DNA from: Bacteroidia bacterium
Lineage (GTDB): Bacteria; Bacteroidota; Bacteroidia; J057
Assembly: GCA_041391665.1 (NCBI GenBank)
Contig: JAWKNO010000002.1
Span: forward strand, 496,001-560,000
DNA length: 64,000 nt
Direction: 5' to 3'
Made by a program: the position numbers and the translations under genes. Position 1 is the first letter of the stretch. The number at the start of each line of letters is the position of its first letter. The notes below the pieces were generated by a model. It was not told where the DNA came from and made no database searches. It worked only from the letters and a program-made list of their open reading frames with translations. Shown here piece after piece: positions 45,238 through 54,094 of this stretch.

Positions 45238-47381
45238 AAAAGAGACAGCTGATCACGGTTGTCTTCCTCTCTATTGCTTTTTTTCTCTGGCCGGATTTTC
45301 TTCTGGCTCAGGTAGATTCTGTGAAAAATGAGGAAGACTTTTCTGCTGAATCCGTTTCTCCTGCTCTGGAAGATATGGTCAGCAATATAGAGGTGGAGGA
45401 GGAAATAGATTTTTCCTTCCTCACAGATGTTCTGGAAGATTTTGCCCGTAAACGTCTCGATATCAATACTGCCAGCCGCGAACAATTGCTGCTTCTCCCT
45501 GGGATGACTGAGCTGGTTGTCAGTCGCCTGGATGCCTACAAAGAAAGGTTTGGTGCATTTGTCTCTCTCTACGAATTACAGGCTGTCCCCGGACTTACCA
45601 TTGATGAAATCCGTCTCTGGCTTCCCTTTATCGTCGTTCGACACATAGGGGAAAAACACATCAGCCCGGGTACCGACCACCCCTCTGGCCCGAACTTCCG
45701 GGAAGTAATCAAAAATCTGGACTTTGAATTAACCCAACGAACGGGTTTTTTGCTGGAGCCTCAAAGAGGTTTTTCCGGAAATGATACCACGGGGGGGACG
45801 TCTTATCTCGGATCTCCTACGCGTTTGTACACTCGGTTCAGAGCCCGATATGGGCGCAATGTGAGCATTACCCTTACCGGCGAAAAAGATCCCGGAGAGA
45901 AGTTGTTGTGGAATCCGGCCAATCAGCTGTATGGTTATGATTTCCTCTCTGGCCATGTCGCAGTTGCAGGGTATGGAAACCTGAAGAATCTGGTGGTCGG
46001 CGATTACAATCTCTCTTTCGGCCAGGGGCTGGTACTGAGCCGTGGCGTGGGGTTTGGAAAGGGATCTACAGTAATCAGTAATGTCAAAATGACCGGCAAG
46101 GGTATCCAGCCTTATAGCTCAGTCAATGAAAACCAACTCATGCGTGGCCTTGCAACCACATTTGCCTGGAAAAAACTATACCTCACTACATTTTTCTCCT
46201 GCATCTCGCTGGATGCTACCGTGCAACAGGTCGATACGCTCGCCAAAGATGACCTGGTAGTCTCTGGTATTCGCCTGGGAGGATTGCACCGTACGACTGC
46301 CGAACTCACTAGCCGCAAAACATTGAAGGAAACCCTTGCGGGCAGTCGCCTGGAATATCAGACCCGTAAACTGCGCATGGGTTTTACTGCCTTCCATCAG
46401 TATTTCTCCGGTCAAGTGATCAAGCCCGTCAACTCCTATAATCAGTTTGACTTTCGCGGGGAGCACAATTCAATTTATTCATTGGACTTTGACCGGGTGA
46501 TTCGCAACTTTAATTTTTTCGGAGAAATCGCCCGGTCCCGCTCTGGTGGATGGGGTGGGGTAATGGGGTTCATGAGCAGCCTGGCACCACAGCTGGATGT
46601 GTCAATGGTTTTTCGCCATTTTGACCGGGATTTCCACAGCGATAAAGGGTATGCCTTTGCCGAAAGACCTACGGCACTGCAAAATGAAACCGGCGTGTAT
46701 GTCGGTCTTCAAATAGTGCCCATAAACCGTTGGACATTCAATCTGTACTTCGATCAGTTTTATTTTCCATGGAATCGTTATCAGGCAGACTATCCCTCCC
46801 GTGGCTGGGAGTTTTTGGCACAGGCTGAATATAAACCCAACCGAAATACGCTGGTTTACCTTCGGTTCCGATCGGACAACAAAGAAATGAACGCAAGTGA
46901 ATATCTGCCGGGGCAGCAGGTGCGTTTTCTTGTACCGGTAAATAAAACGCAGGTGCGAATTCATTTTCAGACAAAAGTCAACCGCGATATTACCTACCGC
47001 ACCCGGATGGAATTTGCCGGGTTTCGTGAGGGAGATTCTGTTGTAAAAGGGGGCATGATGATTTATCAGGATCTCAGCTGGAAACTCGGTTATAAATGGA
47101 AAATTACCGGTAGATACGCCATTTTTGATACACCTGATTATGACACACGGGTGTATGCATATGAAAACGATGTACTTGGGTTTTCCTCCATTCCGCCTTA
47201 TTATCAGACGGGTAGCCGCTACTATGTAATTGTAGGGTGGAAGCCCCACAAAAACCTGGATCTCTGGGCGAGGGTGGCGCAAACCCGACTCTGGAAAACC
47301 GATAGTATCGGTTCTGGCCTGGATGAAATCAGCGGCCCGTCGAAGACCGAAGTGAAAATCCAGTTGCGGGTGAAGTTTTAA
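45234..47381 (+). CDS. Helix-hairpin-helix protein with C-terminal outer-membrane barrel
   Basis: This 715-residue protein has a signal peptide (about residues 1-26), an acidic linker, then two ComEA-like helix-hairpin-helix units (LDINTASREQLLLLPGMTELVVSRL, residues ~75-100, and FVSLYELQAVPGLTIDEIRLWLPFI, ~109-134). From about residue 155 it is a long barrel with strands such as RLYTRFRARYGRNVSITLTGEK and KLGYKWKITGRYAIFD, ending LRVKF with a terminal aromatic. The HHH part could bind double-stranded DNA, suggesting a role in DNA uptake at the outer membrane (inference). It is translationally coupled to the upstream FadL-like barrel. Confidence 0.82.
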   Translation: MKKRQLITVVFLSIAFFLWPDFLLAQVDSVKNEEDFSAESVSPALEDMVSNIEVEEEIDFSFLTDVLEDFARKRLDINTASREQLLLLPGMTELVVSRLDAYKERFGAFVSLYELQAVPGLTIDEIRLWLPFIVVRHIGEKHISPGTDHPSGPNFREVIKNLDFELTQRTGFLLEPQRGFSGNDTTGGTSYLGSPTRLYTRFRARYGRNVSITLTGEKDPGEKLLWNPANQLYGYDFLSGHVAVAGYGNLKNLVVGDYNLSFGQGLVLSRGVGFGKGSTVISNVKMTGKGIQPYSSVNENQLMRGLATTFAWKKLYLTTFFSCISLDATVQQVDTLAKDDLVVSGIRLGGLHRTTAELTSRKTLKETLAGSRLEYQTRKLRMGFTAFHQYFSGQVIKPVNSYNQFDFRGEHNSIYSLDFDRVIRNFNFFGEIARSRSGGWGGVMGFMSSLAPQLDVSMVFRHFDRDFHSDKGYAFAERPTALQNETGVYVGLQIVPINRWTFNLYFDQFYFPWNRYQADYPSRGWEFLAQAEYKPNRNTLVYLRFRSDNKEMNASEYLPGQQVRFLVPVNKTQVRIHFQTKVNRDITYRTRMEFAGFREGDSVVKGGMMIYQDLSWKLGYKWKITGRYAIFDTPDYDTRVYAYENDVLGFSSIPPYYQTGSRYYVIVGWKPHKNLDLWARVAQTRLWKTDSIGSGLDEISGPSKTEVKIQLRVKF

Positions 47382-47393
47382 GGCGTAATGATT

Positions 47394-48641
47394 TTATTTA
47401 ACCAGCACGCTGTCCAAAACAGAGAGATCTCCATCAATAGAATCTGTGATTTCAAGTCCCAGTATCTTAGCTACAAGGGGATAAACATTGACATTCTCAA
47501 AAGGAGGAATCTTGAGCCCTTTCCTGAATGCCGGGCCTTTGGCGTAAAAGATCGCACCTACTTCGGGCGTAGTTGTCGGGTCATAGCCGTGCTGGCCAGG
47601 GTTGTTGTGGAAATTTTGAGATGTGAGGATATTGGGTGGATTTGCGATAAGGACCAGATCTCCGATCAACGGATTCTGATTGTAATGGAGATGCGCAGGA
47701 ACTTCCTTCCGGAGATAGGTATGATACCTGTCTTTTTCTACGGCTTTTAGCTGAAGATAAGTTTCCTTTACCCGTGAGGTATCGTTGCTGTACAGCATCC
47801 AGATGGCGCTGCCTTTGGCAATGGTAAAATCGCTGATGTTAACTTCGTCCTCCGGGAATACCGGATTTTCAGTATCTACCGGATACATCCCGTGGTCGGA
47901 GACCAGGATGATATTGACTGGCAATCCCAGTTCGCTCACCCTGCGGTCGAGGTTGCCGATTTCTTCGTCCAGCGCTTGCACTGCCGCCTTTGTCTCAGGT
48001 GCCTCTGGGCCATAACTATGGCCTTTGCTGTCAACATCTGAAAAGTATAAGGTGATAAAATGGGGACGATTCTGTTCGGGTAACTTCAGCCATTCGATTA
48101 CCTGATCCACTCTTTGACGGTTGGGACCGCTGGAGTCGTAGGCGAAATAATATACCGGGCGTATTCCCTGGATCGCTGCTTCCGATCCGACCCAAAAATA
48201 ACTGGCAGATGCCATGCCTTGCTTTACTGCCAGTACCCAAAGGGGAGTACCTCCATACCAGGAACCGTCTTCCACTTTCTCTCTGTCGCTGATTTTGTAC
48301 ATCTCTCCCCGGGTTTTGTCATAAAACGTATTGTACACCAATCCGTGATTTTGGGGATACAGACCTGTAGCCAGCGTATAATGATTGGGAAATGTGGAAG
48401 AGGGAAAGGACGGGATCATGGATTCTGCGCTCACACCTTCGGAAGCCAGTCGGAGAATGTTTTTGGCTTCATATTTTTCCGCATAGTCGTACCGGAACCC
48501 ATCCATAGAAACCATAATGACGTACGGCTTTTCCAGTGTTTGGGCCTGATTTTCAAAGTTCTCAACGATCGCCGTTTGTTTAGGCTGTTTGCAGCCGCCA
48601 AACCCAATCATCAAAATTAGAAGAATTTGGAGGTATTTCAT
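47394..48641 (-). CDS. Nucleotide pyrophosphatase/phosphodiesterase (NPP) lipoprotein
   Basis: This 415-residue alkaline-phosphatase-superfamily enzyme has lipobox LMIGFGGC. Metal ligands and nucleophile are visible: YVIMVSMDGFRYDY, the Thr of PSSTFPNHYTLATG, YFSDVDSKGHSYGP, ILVSDHGM and PGQHGYDPTTTPEV. This set matches NPP phosphodiesterases that split nucleotide or lipid phosphodiesters. As a lipoprotein it acts in the periplasm or on the surface. Convergent with the HHH barrel gene (12 bp between stops). Confidence 0.9.
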   Translation of the reverse strand: MKYLQILLILMIGFGGCKQPKQTAIVENFENQAQTLEKPYVIMVSMDGFRYDYAEKYEAKNILRLASEGVSAESMIPSFPSSTFPNHYTLATGLYPQNHGLVYNTFYDKTRGEMYKISDREKVEDGSWYGGTPLWVLAVKQGMASASYFWVGSEAAIQGIRPVYYFAYDSSGPNRQRVDQVIEWLKLPEQNRPHFITLYFSDVDSKGHSYGPEAPETKAAVQALDEEIGNLDRRVSELGLPVNIILVSDHGMYPVDTENPVFPEDEVNISDFTIAKGSAIWMLYSNDTSRVKETYLQLKAVEKDRYHTYLRKEVPAHLHYNQNPLIGDLVLIANPPNILTSQNFHNNPGQHGYDPTTTPEVGAIFYAKGPAFRKGLKIPPFENVNVYPLVAKILGLEITDSIDGDLSVLDSVLVK

Positions 48642-48688
48642 TATTTTGGTCTGAGTTGTGGCGAAATGTAAATCTTTTTAGTGAATGT

Positions 48689-48928
48689 ATGTCAAATTCT
48701 ATGGAACCCATTAATACAAAATGTCCCGAGTGTAAAGGAATTATGGAGCCTGGACTGATTGCCGATCGCGGTTATGGGCAGGTCTTTGCCTCCAAGTGGG
48801 TGGAGGGTGATCCGAAAATGAATATGTGGACAGGTGCGCTCAAAAATGATCAGGTATTTACCCTTCGTGCCTATCGCTGTAAAGATTGCGGGTATGTGAA
48901 GTTGTACGCCCGGGATCTGGATACATAA
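48689..48928 (+). CDS. Small zinc-ribbon protein (DUF6487-like)
   Basis: About 79 residues from ATG 48689 (an earlier TTG and a later ATG at 48701 are possible). Two Cys pairs, KCPECKGIMEPG and YRCKDCGYVKLY, are spaced to hold one zinc ion. Between them is GQVFASKWVEGDPKMNMWTG, similar to small PF20097-type proteins that look like membrane-less zinc ribbons. Function unknown. The gene is divergent from the NPP gene and has no operon partner. Confidence 0.72.
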   Translation: MSNSMEPINTKCPECKGIMEPGLIADRGYGQVFASKWVEGDPKMNMWTGALKNDQVFTLRAYRCKDCGYVKLYARDLDT

Positions 48929-48993
48929 TAAAAGTAAAAATACACATCTGGCCGGCGGAAGGAGGTGAAAAGAAAATTTCAGATTTATTCTCC

Positions 48994-50418
48994 TTATTTT
49001 GCCCGATTCATTAATTCCAGCTTGAACGAAAGAAGCCTGGGCTCCAGCCCTACGGCATAGGTCTCGGGTGAGGTCTGTGCGAATACACTGTCCGGAAATT
49101 GCCGCATGCCTGCCTGCGCAATTGCCCTGATCTGGTGAATATCTGCCATTGGATAAACCATTTTTCCCTTTTCAAAAACAGGAACAAGAAGATCCTGGTG
49201 TGAATCGGTTTTCTGTTGGATTTTTTCCCCGGAAAAAGTCTCAAACCGGCACATGTCGGGCTGCCATTCTTCGCTAAAGATAATGTCTCCGGCATATTGT
49301 CCGTCTGCTACAAACCGGCGCACATTTAGTATGCCCGGATTTGAAACCTTGATTGCCTGTTCTGATAATTTCACCTTGTAAGCCCAATCTCCTCCTGGTT
49401 TGCGGATCGCCGCAAGTTTGTATACGCCGCCCAATGCAGGTTGGTCGTAAGCGGTAACCAGCCGCGTTCCCACTCCCCATACGTTGATTTTTGCGCCTTT
49501 TTCTTTCAAAGTCTTCATTTCATATTCGTCAAGATCATTGCTGGCAACTATGCTGGCATCCGTAAAACCGGCCTCATCGAGCAGTTTCCTTGCTGTAATG
49601 CTCAATGACGCCAGGTCGCCGGAATCCAGTCTTATGCCGACCATCTCATGCCCTTCGGTTCGCAGTTTTTTCCCTACTTCAATTGCGTTTTTGACACCTT
49701 CAACGGTATCATAGGTATCAACCAGAAATACGCAGTTGTTGGGCATGGCTTTGGCGTATTCCTCAAATGCTTCTTCTTCGGTTGGAAACGACATCACCCA
49801 GCTATGTGCATGTGTGCCTTTCACCGGAATGCCAAACATTTTGCCTGCCAGCACATTCGAAGTAGCCGCACAACCGCCTATATAAGCTGCACGGCTGGCT
49901 GCCAGTCCACCATCTACGCCTTGTGCTCTCCGAAGTCCGAACTCCAGCACGGGTTCTCCCTGAGCCGCACGGGCAATTCTGGAGGCTTTGGTGGCAACCA
50001 GTGTCTGGAAGTTGAGTATGTTGAGCAGGGGTGTCTCCAGCAATTGGCACAAAATAATCGGTCCCTGCAACCTGAGCAGGGGTTCGTGCGGGAAAACCAC
50101 CGTTCCTTCCGGTACACCGTGAACCGTCAGGGTATTTTCCAGACTTTCCAGATATTCGAGAAATTCGATCGCAAAAAGTGGTTTTCCGTCGTTACCGGTG
50201 AGGGTTGCCAGATAATCGAGGTCGTCTTTGCTGAAGGAAAAATGATTGATGAAGTCTATCGCAGGCTGTAATCCGCATGCAATTGTATAACCTCCCTGAA
50301 AAGGATGTTTTCTAAAGAATAGATGAAAGACAGTTTCATGGTCTTTTAGCCCGGTTTTCCAGTAACCATAAGCCATTGTGAGCTGGTAGAGGTCGGTCAG
50401 GAGGGAATAGTTTTGCAT
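48994..50418 (-). CDS. pncB: Nicotinate phosphoribosyltransferase
   Basis: This 474-residue enzyme makes nicotinate mononucleotide from nicotinate and PRPP, the entry of the Preiss-Handler salvage route to NAD. Motifs include LLTDLYQLTMAYGYW, FRKHPFQGGYTIACGL, LEFGLRRAQGVDGGLAASRAAYIGGCAATSNV, VKGTHAHSWVMSF with the phosphorylated-His region, VDTYDTVEGV, GIRLDSGDL and WGVGTRLVTAYDQPALGGVYKL. With pnuC and the NR kinase it gives the cell two NAD salvage routes within 9 kb. Confidence 0.94.
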   Translation of the reverse strand: MQNYSLLTDLYQLTMAYGYWKTGLKDHETVFHLFFRKHPFQGGYTIACGLQPAIDFINHFSFSKDDLDYLATLTGNDGKPLFAIEFLEYLESLENTLTVHGVPEGTVVFPHEPLLRLQGPIILCQLLETPLLNILNFQTLVATKASRIARAAQGEPVLEFGLRRAQGVDGGLAASRAAYIGGCAATSNVLAGKMFGIPVKGTHAHSWVMSFPTEEEAFEEYAKAMPNNCVFLVDTYDTVEGVKNAIEVGKKLRTEGHEMVGIRLDSGDLASLSITARKLLDEAGFTDASIVASNDLDEYEMKTLKEKGAKINVWGVGTRLVTAYDQPALGGVYKLAAIRKPGGDWAYKVKLSEQAIKVSNPGILNVRRFVADGQYAGDIIFSEEWQPDMCRFETFSGEKIQQKTDSHQDLLVPVFEKGKMVYPMADIHQIRAIAQAGMRQFPDSVFAQTSPETYAVGLEPRLLSFKLELMNRAK

Positions 50419-50499
50419 GCAATCAGAGTTAATCCGCCAAATATAATGGAAGATTTGGTCTGTAATATTTCAAAACGGAATTATAAAATAATTGGGAGT

Positions 50500-50620
50500 T
50501 TCTGCGAAACTCTGCTCGGACTTTGCGTTCCTCTGCGTCCAAAAGCAGAGAAATGATCTCCGATCACAGATTCTCCGGTTCACGCAGAGTCCCGTAAAGG
50601 AATCGCAAAGTTCCGCAGAA
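50500..50620. repeat. Nested fold-back (inverted repeat) element
   Basis: Five pairs of segments nest inside one another: TTCTGCG (50500-50506) with CGCAGAA (50614-50620), CTTTGCG (50521-50527) with CGCAAAG (50604-50610), CTCTGCGT (50531-50538) with ACGCAGAG (50582-50589), GAGAA (50548-50552) with TTCTC (50571-50575), and TGATC (50554-50558) with GATCA (50562-50566). The element fills the space between pncB and the TIGR02757 gene, has no coding frame and no T-run, and looks like a small non-autonomous repeat or structured RNA. Confidence 0.65.
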
Positions 50621-50657
50621 GTTCATTTTATGATCCCAATAGGTTTATAATTTCGTT

Positions 50658-51443
50658 TCAAAATCCTTCATAAACGCCCAGTCCAAACAAACTGAAATCG
50701 TATTTCACAGGGTCTTCGGGGCAAAATGAGCGCAGGTTTGCCGTAAGCTCTGCTGCTGCTTTCCAGTCGTTTTGTTTGCGGGTAAGCAGCCCCAGCTTTC
50801 GCGCAACGTTGCCTGTGTGTACATCAAGCGGGCAGATGAGCTGGTGGGGAGAAATATGTTTCCAAAGACCAAAATCTACTCCTCGCTGGTCGTCGCGTAC
50901 CATCCATCTCAGAAACATATTGATTCGTTTGGCGGAAGAGCCTGCTGCCGGGTTGGCAATATGCTTTTGAGTTCTTTCCGGAAAATTTTCGTAAGATACC
51001 AGACGGTCCCTGGCAAACAAAATGCCGTGATATACATTCTCATGTGCTTCGTGTATGCCTTTGGAGAAAATTTTTTCCAGGCCACCATGATTTAGATAAA
51101 CATTTTTCAGGGAAAGAACCAGCGCCTGACAATCTCCGCCATTGAAAGTGCGATGAACAAACTCGTCCAACCCATACAGTTCTCCTGCTTCTGCATTCAT
51201 CACAAAGTCATAGGGGGATTGTCCCATGATTTCCATCAGCTTGTTGGCATTATTGATAATGGAGGTTCTGCGCCCCCAGGCAATCAGCGCTGTCAAAAAT
51301 CCTGCGATCTCGATATCCTCTTTTTGGTCAAACTGATGCGGAATGGAGATGGGATCTTCTTCTATAAAATCAGGGGTATTGTACTGCTGGTATTTTTGGT
51401 CGAGAAGTGCGGCAAGCTGGTTTCTGGGAATTTTTTCCTTCAT
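50658..51443 (-). CDS. TIGR02757 family (DUF2400) protein
   Basis: This 261-residue cytoplasmic protein of the TIGR02757 family is widespread in Bacteroidota and some proteobacteria. Recognisable stretches are DPISIPHQFDQKEDIEIAGFLTALIAWGRRTSIINN, FVHRTFNGGDC, KRINMFLRWMVRDDQRGVDFGLWKHISPHQLICPLDVHTGNVARKLGLL and DPVKYDFSLFGLGVYEGF, spread along the whole length. Helix-hairpin-helix DNA glycosylase similarity has been suggested by fold, but no activity is established. It starts 7 bp after the prsW-type gene and shares its strand. Confidence 0.88.
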   Translation of the reverse strand: MKEKIPRNQLAALLDQKYQQYNTPDFIEEDPISIPHQFDQKEDIEIAGFLTALIAWGRRTSIINNANKLMEIMGQSPYDFVMNAEAGELYGLDEFVHRTFNGGDCQALVLSLKNVYLNHGGLEKIFSKGIHEAHENVYHGILFARDRLVSYENFPERTQKHIANPAAGSSAKRINMFLRWMVRDDQRGVDFGLWKHISPHQLICPLDVHTGNVARKLGLLTRKQNDWKAAAELTANLRSFCPEDPVKYDFSLFGLGVYEGF

Positions 51444-51450
51444 GGATCGA

Positions 51451-52200
51451 TCAAATCAGAGTGTCTTCACCGGAGGGGTCCTCGACCGGAGAATTTTCCC
51501 CGGCAGAAATGGGGGGGATTTTGTGTGGCGATAAGTCTGCATGTAGCCGCATCGCCCGGTAAGCCAGCCAAATACCTACAAAAAGCGCAATAAAGGCAAA
51601 TAACGCGAGGTATTCATTTCCCAAAAACAGAAAATAATCGTACAACCCGTGCAATAAAACGGCCCCCAAAAGCCCTTTCATTCTTTCCGTATAGGGATTG
51701 CCGGTTTCTCCCAAAAATTTGGCTCTGCCAACAAAGTAACCCATAATGACGCCAAAGACGGCATGGGCAGGTACTGCGGTAAACATTCTCAGCAAACCTG
51801 TTTCCAGTCCGCCATCTGAGGTGAAAACGTATAATATATTTTCTATTGCGGCAAAGCCCAATGATACGGCAACACCATACATAATGCCGTCATAGGGTTC
51901 GTCAAATTCCTCGTGCGGATAGTTGTAATAGCGAAGTACGAGGTATTTCATTACCTCTTCCGTAAATGCAACTACAAAAAAAGCGTAGATAAACAATTCC
52001 CCCGCGGATCCTGAAGTGCTTGAAATGCCTGTATAGGTAGATAAAAGCTCACCGATAAAAACTACCGGGAATGCAATCAGTACACCCAGGATAAAAGAAA
52101 TGATCAAATATTTAAGCGGTTCCCGTTCATATTCATCCTTCAAATAAACATAGGTGAAAATAAACACAACCGGTGCCAGAGCCAGTGCTAAAAGTTCCAT
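51451..52200 (-). CDS. PrsW-type intramembrane metalloprotease
   Basis: This 249-residue protein has about seven to eight membrane helices. The metal/catalytic motifs of the PrsW group are in place: FTEEVMKYLVLRYY (EExxK), VPAHAVFGVIMGYFVG (HxxxG) and LLHGLYDYFLFLG (HxxxD). Bacillus PrsW cleaves anti-sigma factor RsiW; the substrate here is unknown. It sits in a same-strand run CHAT, GNAT, cytochrome, PrsW, TIGR02757. Confidence 0.88.
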   Translation of the reverse strand: MELLALALAPVVFIFTYVYLKDEYEREPLKYLIISFILGVLIAFPVVFIGELLSTYTGISSTSGSAGELFIYAFFVVAFTEEVMKYLVLRYYNYPHEEFDEPYDGIMYGVAVSLGFAAIENILYVFTSDGGLETGLLRMFTAVPAHAVFGVIMGYFVGRAKFLGETGNPYTERMKGLLGAVLLHGLYDYFLFLGNEYLALFAFIALFVGIWLAYRAMRLHADLSPHKIPPISAGENSPVEDPSGEDTLI

Positions 52201-52236
52201 TCGGGCAAGATAATAAGAAAAGACATAAATTTATTC

Positions 52237-53646
52237 TCAGATTCCTTTGAGATACTCAATCAACGCCTTTCGGTCCAATTCGCTTAAATTATCGCCAAAT
52301 GTATGTCCCTGATTTCCATAACCCGGAAGGGTAGTGTTATAGGTTTTTACATCCGTCTGGCTTGTTTCCAAGGTATAGTTCCAACCTACAGTTTCATAGT
52401 TGTAGTCGCTGTGGTCAAAAGTTCTCCGCCAGTAGTCAGGCCTTGAAGGGCTGTTGAGCAAAGTTTCGAGATCAGGTACAGAGCCATTGTGAAGATAGGG
52501 GGCTGTAGCCCAAACGCCGTCGAGTGGCGGGGCAATATATCCGCCTTCGGCTACCAACTGCGCCTGGTTTGGGTTTTTCCCAAACCAACTGCCATTATAC
52601 CATGCGATAAAGGCGCTCTCCGAATAATTGCTGGAAGAAAGCAACGGGTCTGTCCCGATGGTTGCCAGTTCTACCCGTAGGTTAGGATAGGAAGCGGAGT
52701 CTCCATAAGTCCCATGACAACTCCTGCAATTTTGCGTGAAAATAGTTTTACCCTTCGCGGAAAGTACCGGATCAATGGTCTGCGGGTACACGGGGGGTTC
52801 TATAGACTGAATGTATGCCAGTACATCTGCAAAATGGTTGTCAACCTTCCTTGCCTCTGCGGTATCGGTGAGTGTGAGCAGGCTGGATGCCATCATAAAT
52901 CTGGCCATGTCACTACGGCCGGTTGCTGTATAAAACATGGCATTTTTTTTCTTCATCAACCACCAGGCTGGTACATCGGTCGGCACGACACCTGCCGGAA
53001 TGGTCAACCCGGGTTCGTCTCGCCATACCAAATCCGTCTGGTTGCGGTGGGCCGCCAGTACTGCCGCGAGTTTGTCCGCCGGATTTACGCCTCGTGAAGG
53101 CATGACAAGTTGCGGACCCACAGCAAGTATTGCTCTTCTGAAAGGTGCATAAGCCACCCACTCGGGGGAGTTGTTTCCATAAATGAACTTGACCGCGAGA
53201 TCCAGGTTTGATACTTGCGTACTCTGGTCAGTCGTAAAATCTCCCAGAGAGTTCCCCAGTCCGACAATCAGGGTATTGTTGAGTTTTTGTGCATGGCATT
53301 GCAGACAGTTGGCAGATACAACCTGTACGCCATTTGGGGCAGTGACGGCGGTATAATCATAGGCGATATTCGCATTTTCTCCGCTTCTGCCCAATTCGTT
53401 GGCTGTTACATTTCCATAGACAGTTTTGTATATCTGCAAGGGGATACCGCTGCTCACATAGTCGCCGGTTGTCAGGTAGATATAACCAGCATCGGCATCG
53501 CCGCTTCGCTGCCCGGAGGCGGGAATCTCATAAGCACCTGCGGGTATGGTTTCGGGTTCCGGATCGGGATCTGGGTCAGGCTCTACGGGAGGTCTTTGGC
53601 AGGATGCAGTTAAAAACAGCAGGGAGATATAGAGGATTTTTTTCAT
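52237..53646 (-). CDS. Di-heme c-type cytochrome lipoprotein
   Basis: This 469-residue protein has lipobox LLFLTASC and a Pro/Asp-rich linker (PDPDPDPEPE). Two CxxCH heme sites are seen: CLQCH (residues 114-118) in an N-terminal domain and CRSCH near residue 310 in the C-terminal one. The C-terminal PPLDGVWATAPYLHNGSVPDLETLL resembles the distal region of di-heme peroxidase/cytochrome families. It would move electrons in the periplasm or at the surface; the substrate is unknown. The ATG is 1 bp from the GNAT stop, so the two may be co-transcribed. Confidence 0.86.
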   Translation of the reverse strand: MKKILYISLLFLTASCQRPPVEPDPDPDPEPETIPAGAYEIPASGQRSGDADAGYIYLTTGDYVSSGIPLQIYKTVYGNVTANELGRSGENANIAYDYTAVTAPNGVQVVSANCLQCHAQKLNNTLIVGLGNSLGDFTTDQSTQVSNLDLAVKFIYGNNSPEWVAYAPFRRAILAVGPQLVMPSRGVNPADKLAAVLAAHRNQTDLVWRDEPGLTIPAGVVPTDVPAWWLMKKKNAMFYTATGRSDMARFMMASSLLTLTDTAEARKVDNHFADVLAYIQSIEPPVYPQTIDPVLSAKGKTIFTQNCRSCHGTYGDSASYPNLRVELATIGTDPLLSSSNYSESAFIAWYNGSWFGKNPNQAQLVAEGGYIAPPLDGVWATAPYLHNGSVPDLETLLNSPSRPDYWRRTFDHSDYNYETVGWNYTLETSQTDVKTYNTTLPGYGNQGHTFGDNLSELDRKALIEYLKGI

Positions 53647-53647
53647 T

Positions 53648-54094
53648 TCAGGTTAATAGTTCCAGATAGTACCAAAAATTGCTGGTGTCGCGTTTCCAGC
53701 CCGTTTTGTCATACAATCGCTGCGCGCCGACATTGGTAACTTCTGTTTCCAGCATAAGGGCGCTGGCGCCAGTTGAAATACCCCATTCGCGTGCCCGTTC
53801 AATGAGCAGGGTAGCTACGCCCATATTTCGAAATTCAGGAGCGACATAAAGGTCGTTGAGCAGCCACCGTCGTTTCATCCCAAGTGAAGAAAAAAGTGGA
53901 TAAAGCTGTACGAATCCTGCGCCGGTCTGATCGGCCTGCGCAAGGAATATCACCGATTCCTGCCTGGTGATTCTTTCCTCCAGAAATACACGGGCAGCTT
54001 CCGGGTCGGATGGTCTTCGGTAAAACGTCCGGTAGGCATCAAATAATGGGACCAGTACCGGGAGATGTTCTATGCTTGCGGGAATAATATTCAT
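53648..54094 (-). CDS. GNAT family N-acetyltransferase
   Basis: This 148-residue GNAT enzyme starts at ATG 54094 (MNIIPASIEHLPVLVPLFDAYRTFY); the longer frame has no conserved start. The acetyl-CoA-binding motif A is LLNDLYVAPEFRNMGVATLLIERAREWG (an R-NMG-A version of RxxGxG/A), followed by ALMLETEVTNVGAQRLYDKTGWKRD. The substrate is not evident. Its first 56 bases overlap the end of the CHAT gene in another frame. Confidence 0.87.
   Translation of the reverse strand: MNIIPASIEHLPVLVPLFDAYRTFYRRPSDPEAARVFLEERITRQESVIFLAQADQTGAGFVQLYPLFSSLGMKRRWLLNDLYVAPEFRNMGVATLLIERAREWGISTGASALMLETEVTNVGAQRLYDKTGWKRDTSNFWYYLELLT

Noticed and set aside
48958..48970. AAGGAGGTGA sequence as a strong ribosome binding site
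   Set aside because: No start codon with an open frame follows at useful distance; the next gene is on the other strand.
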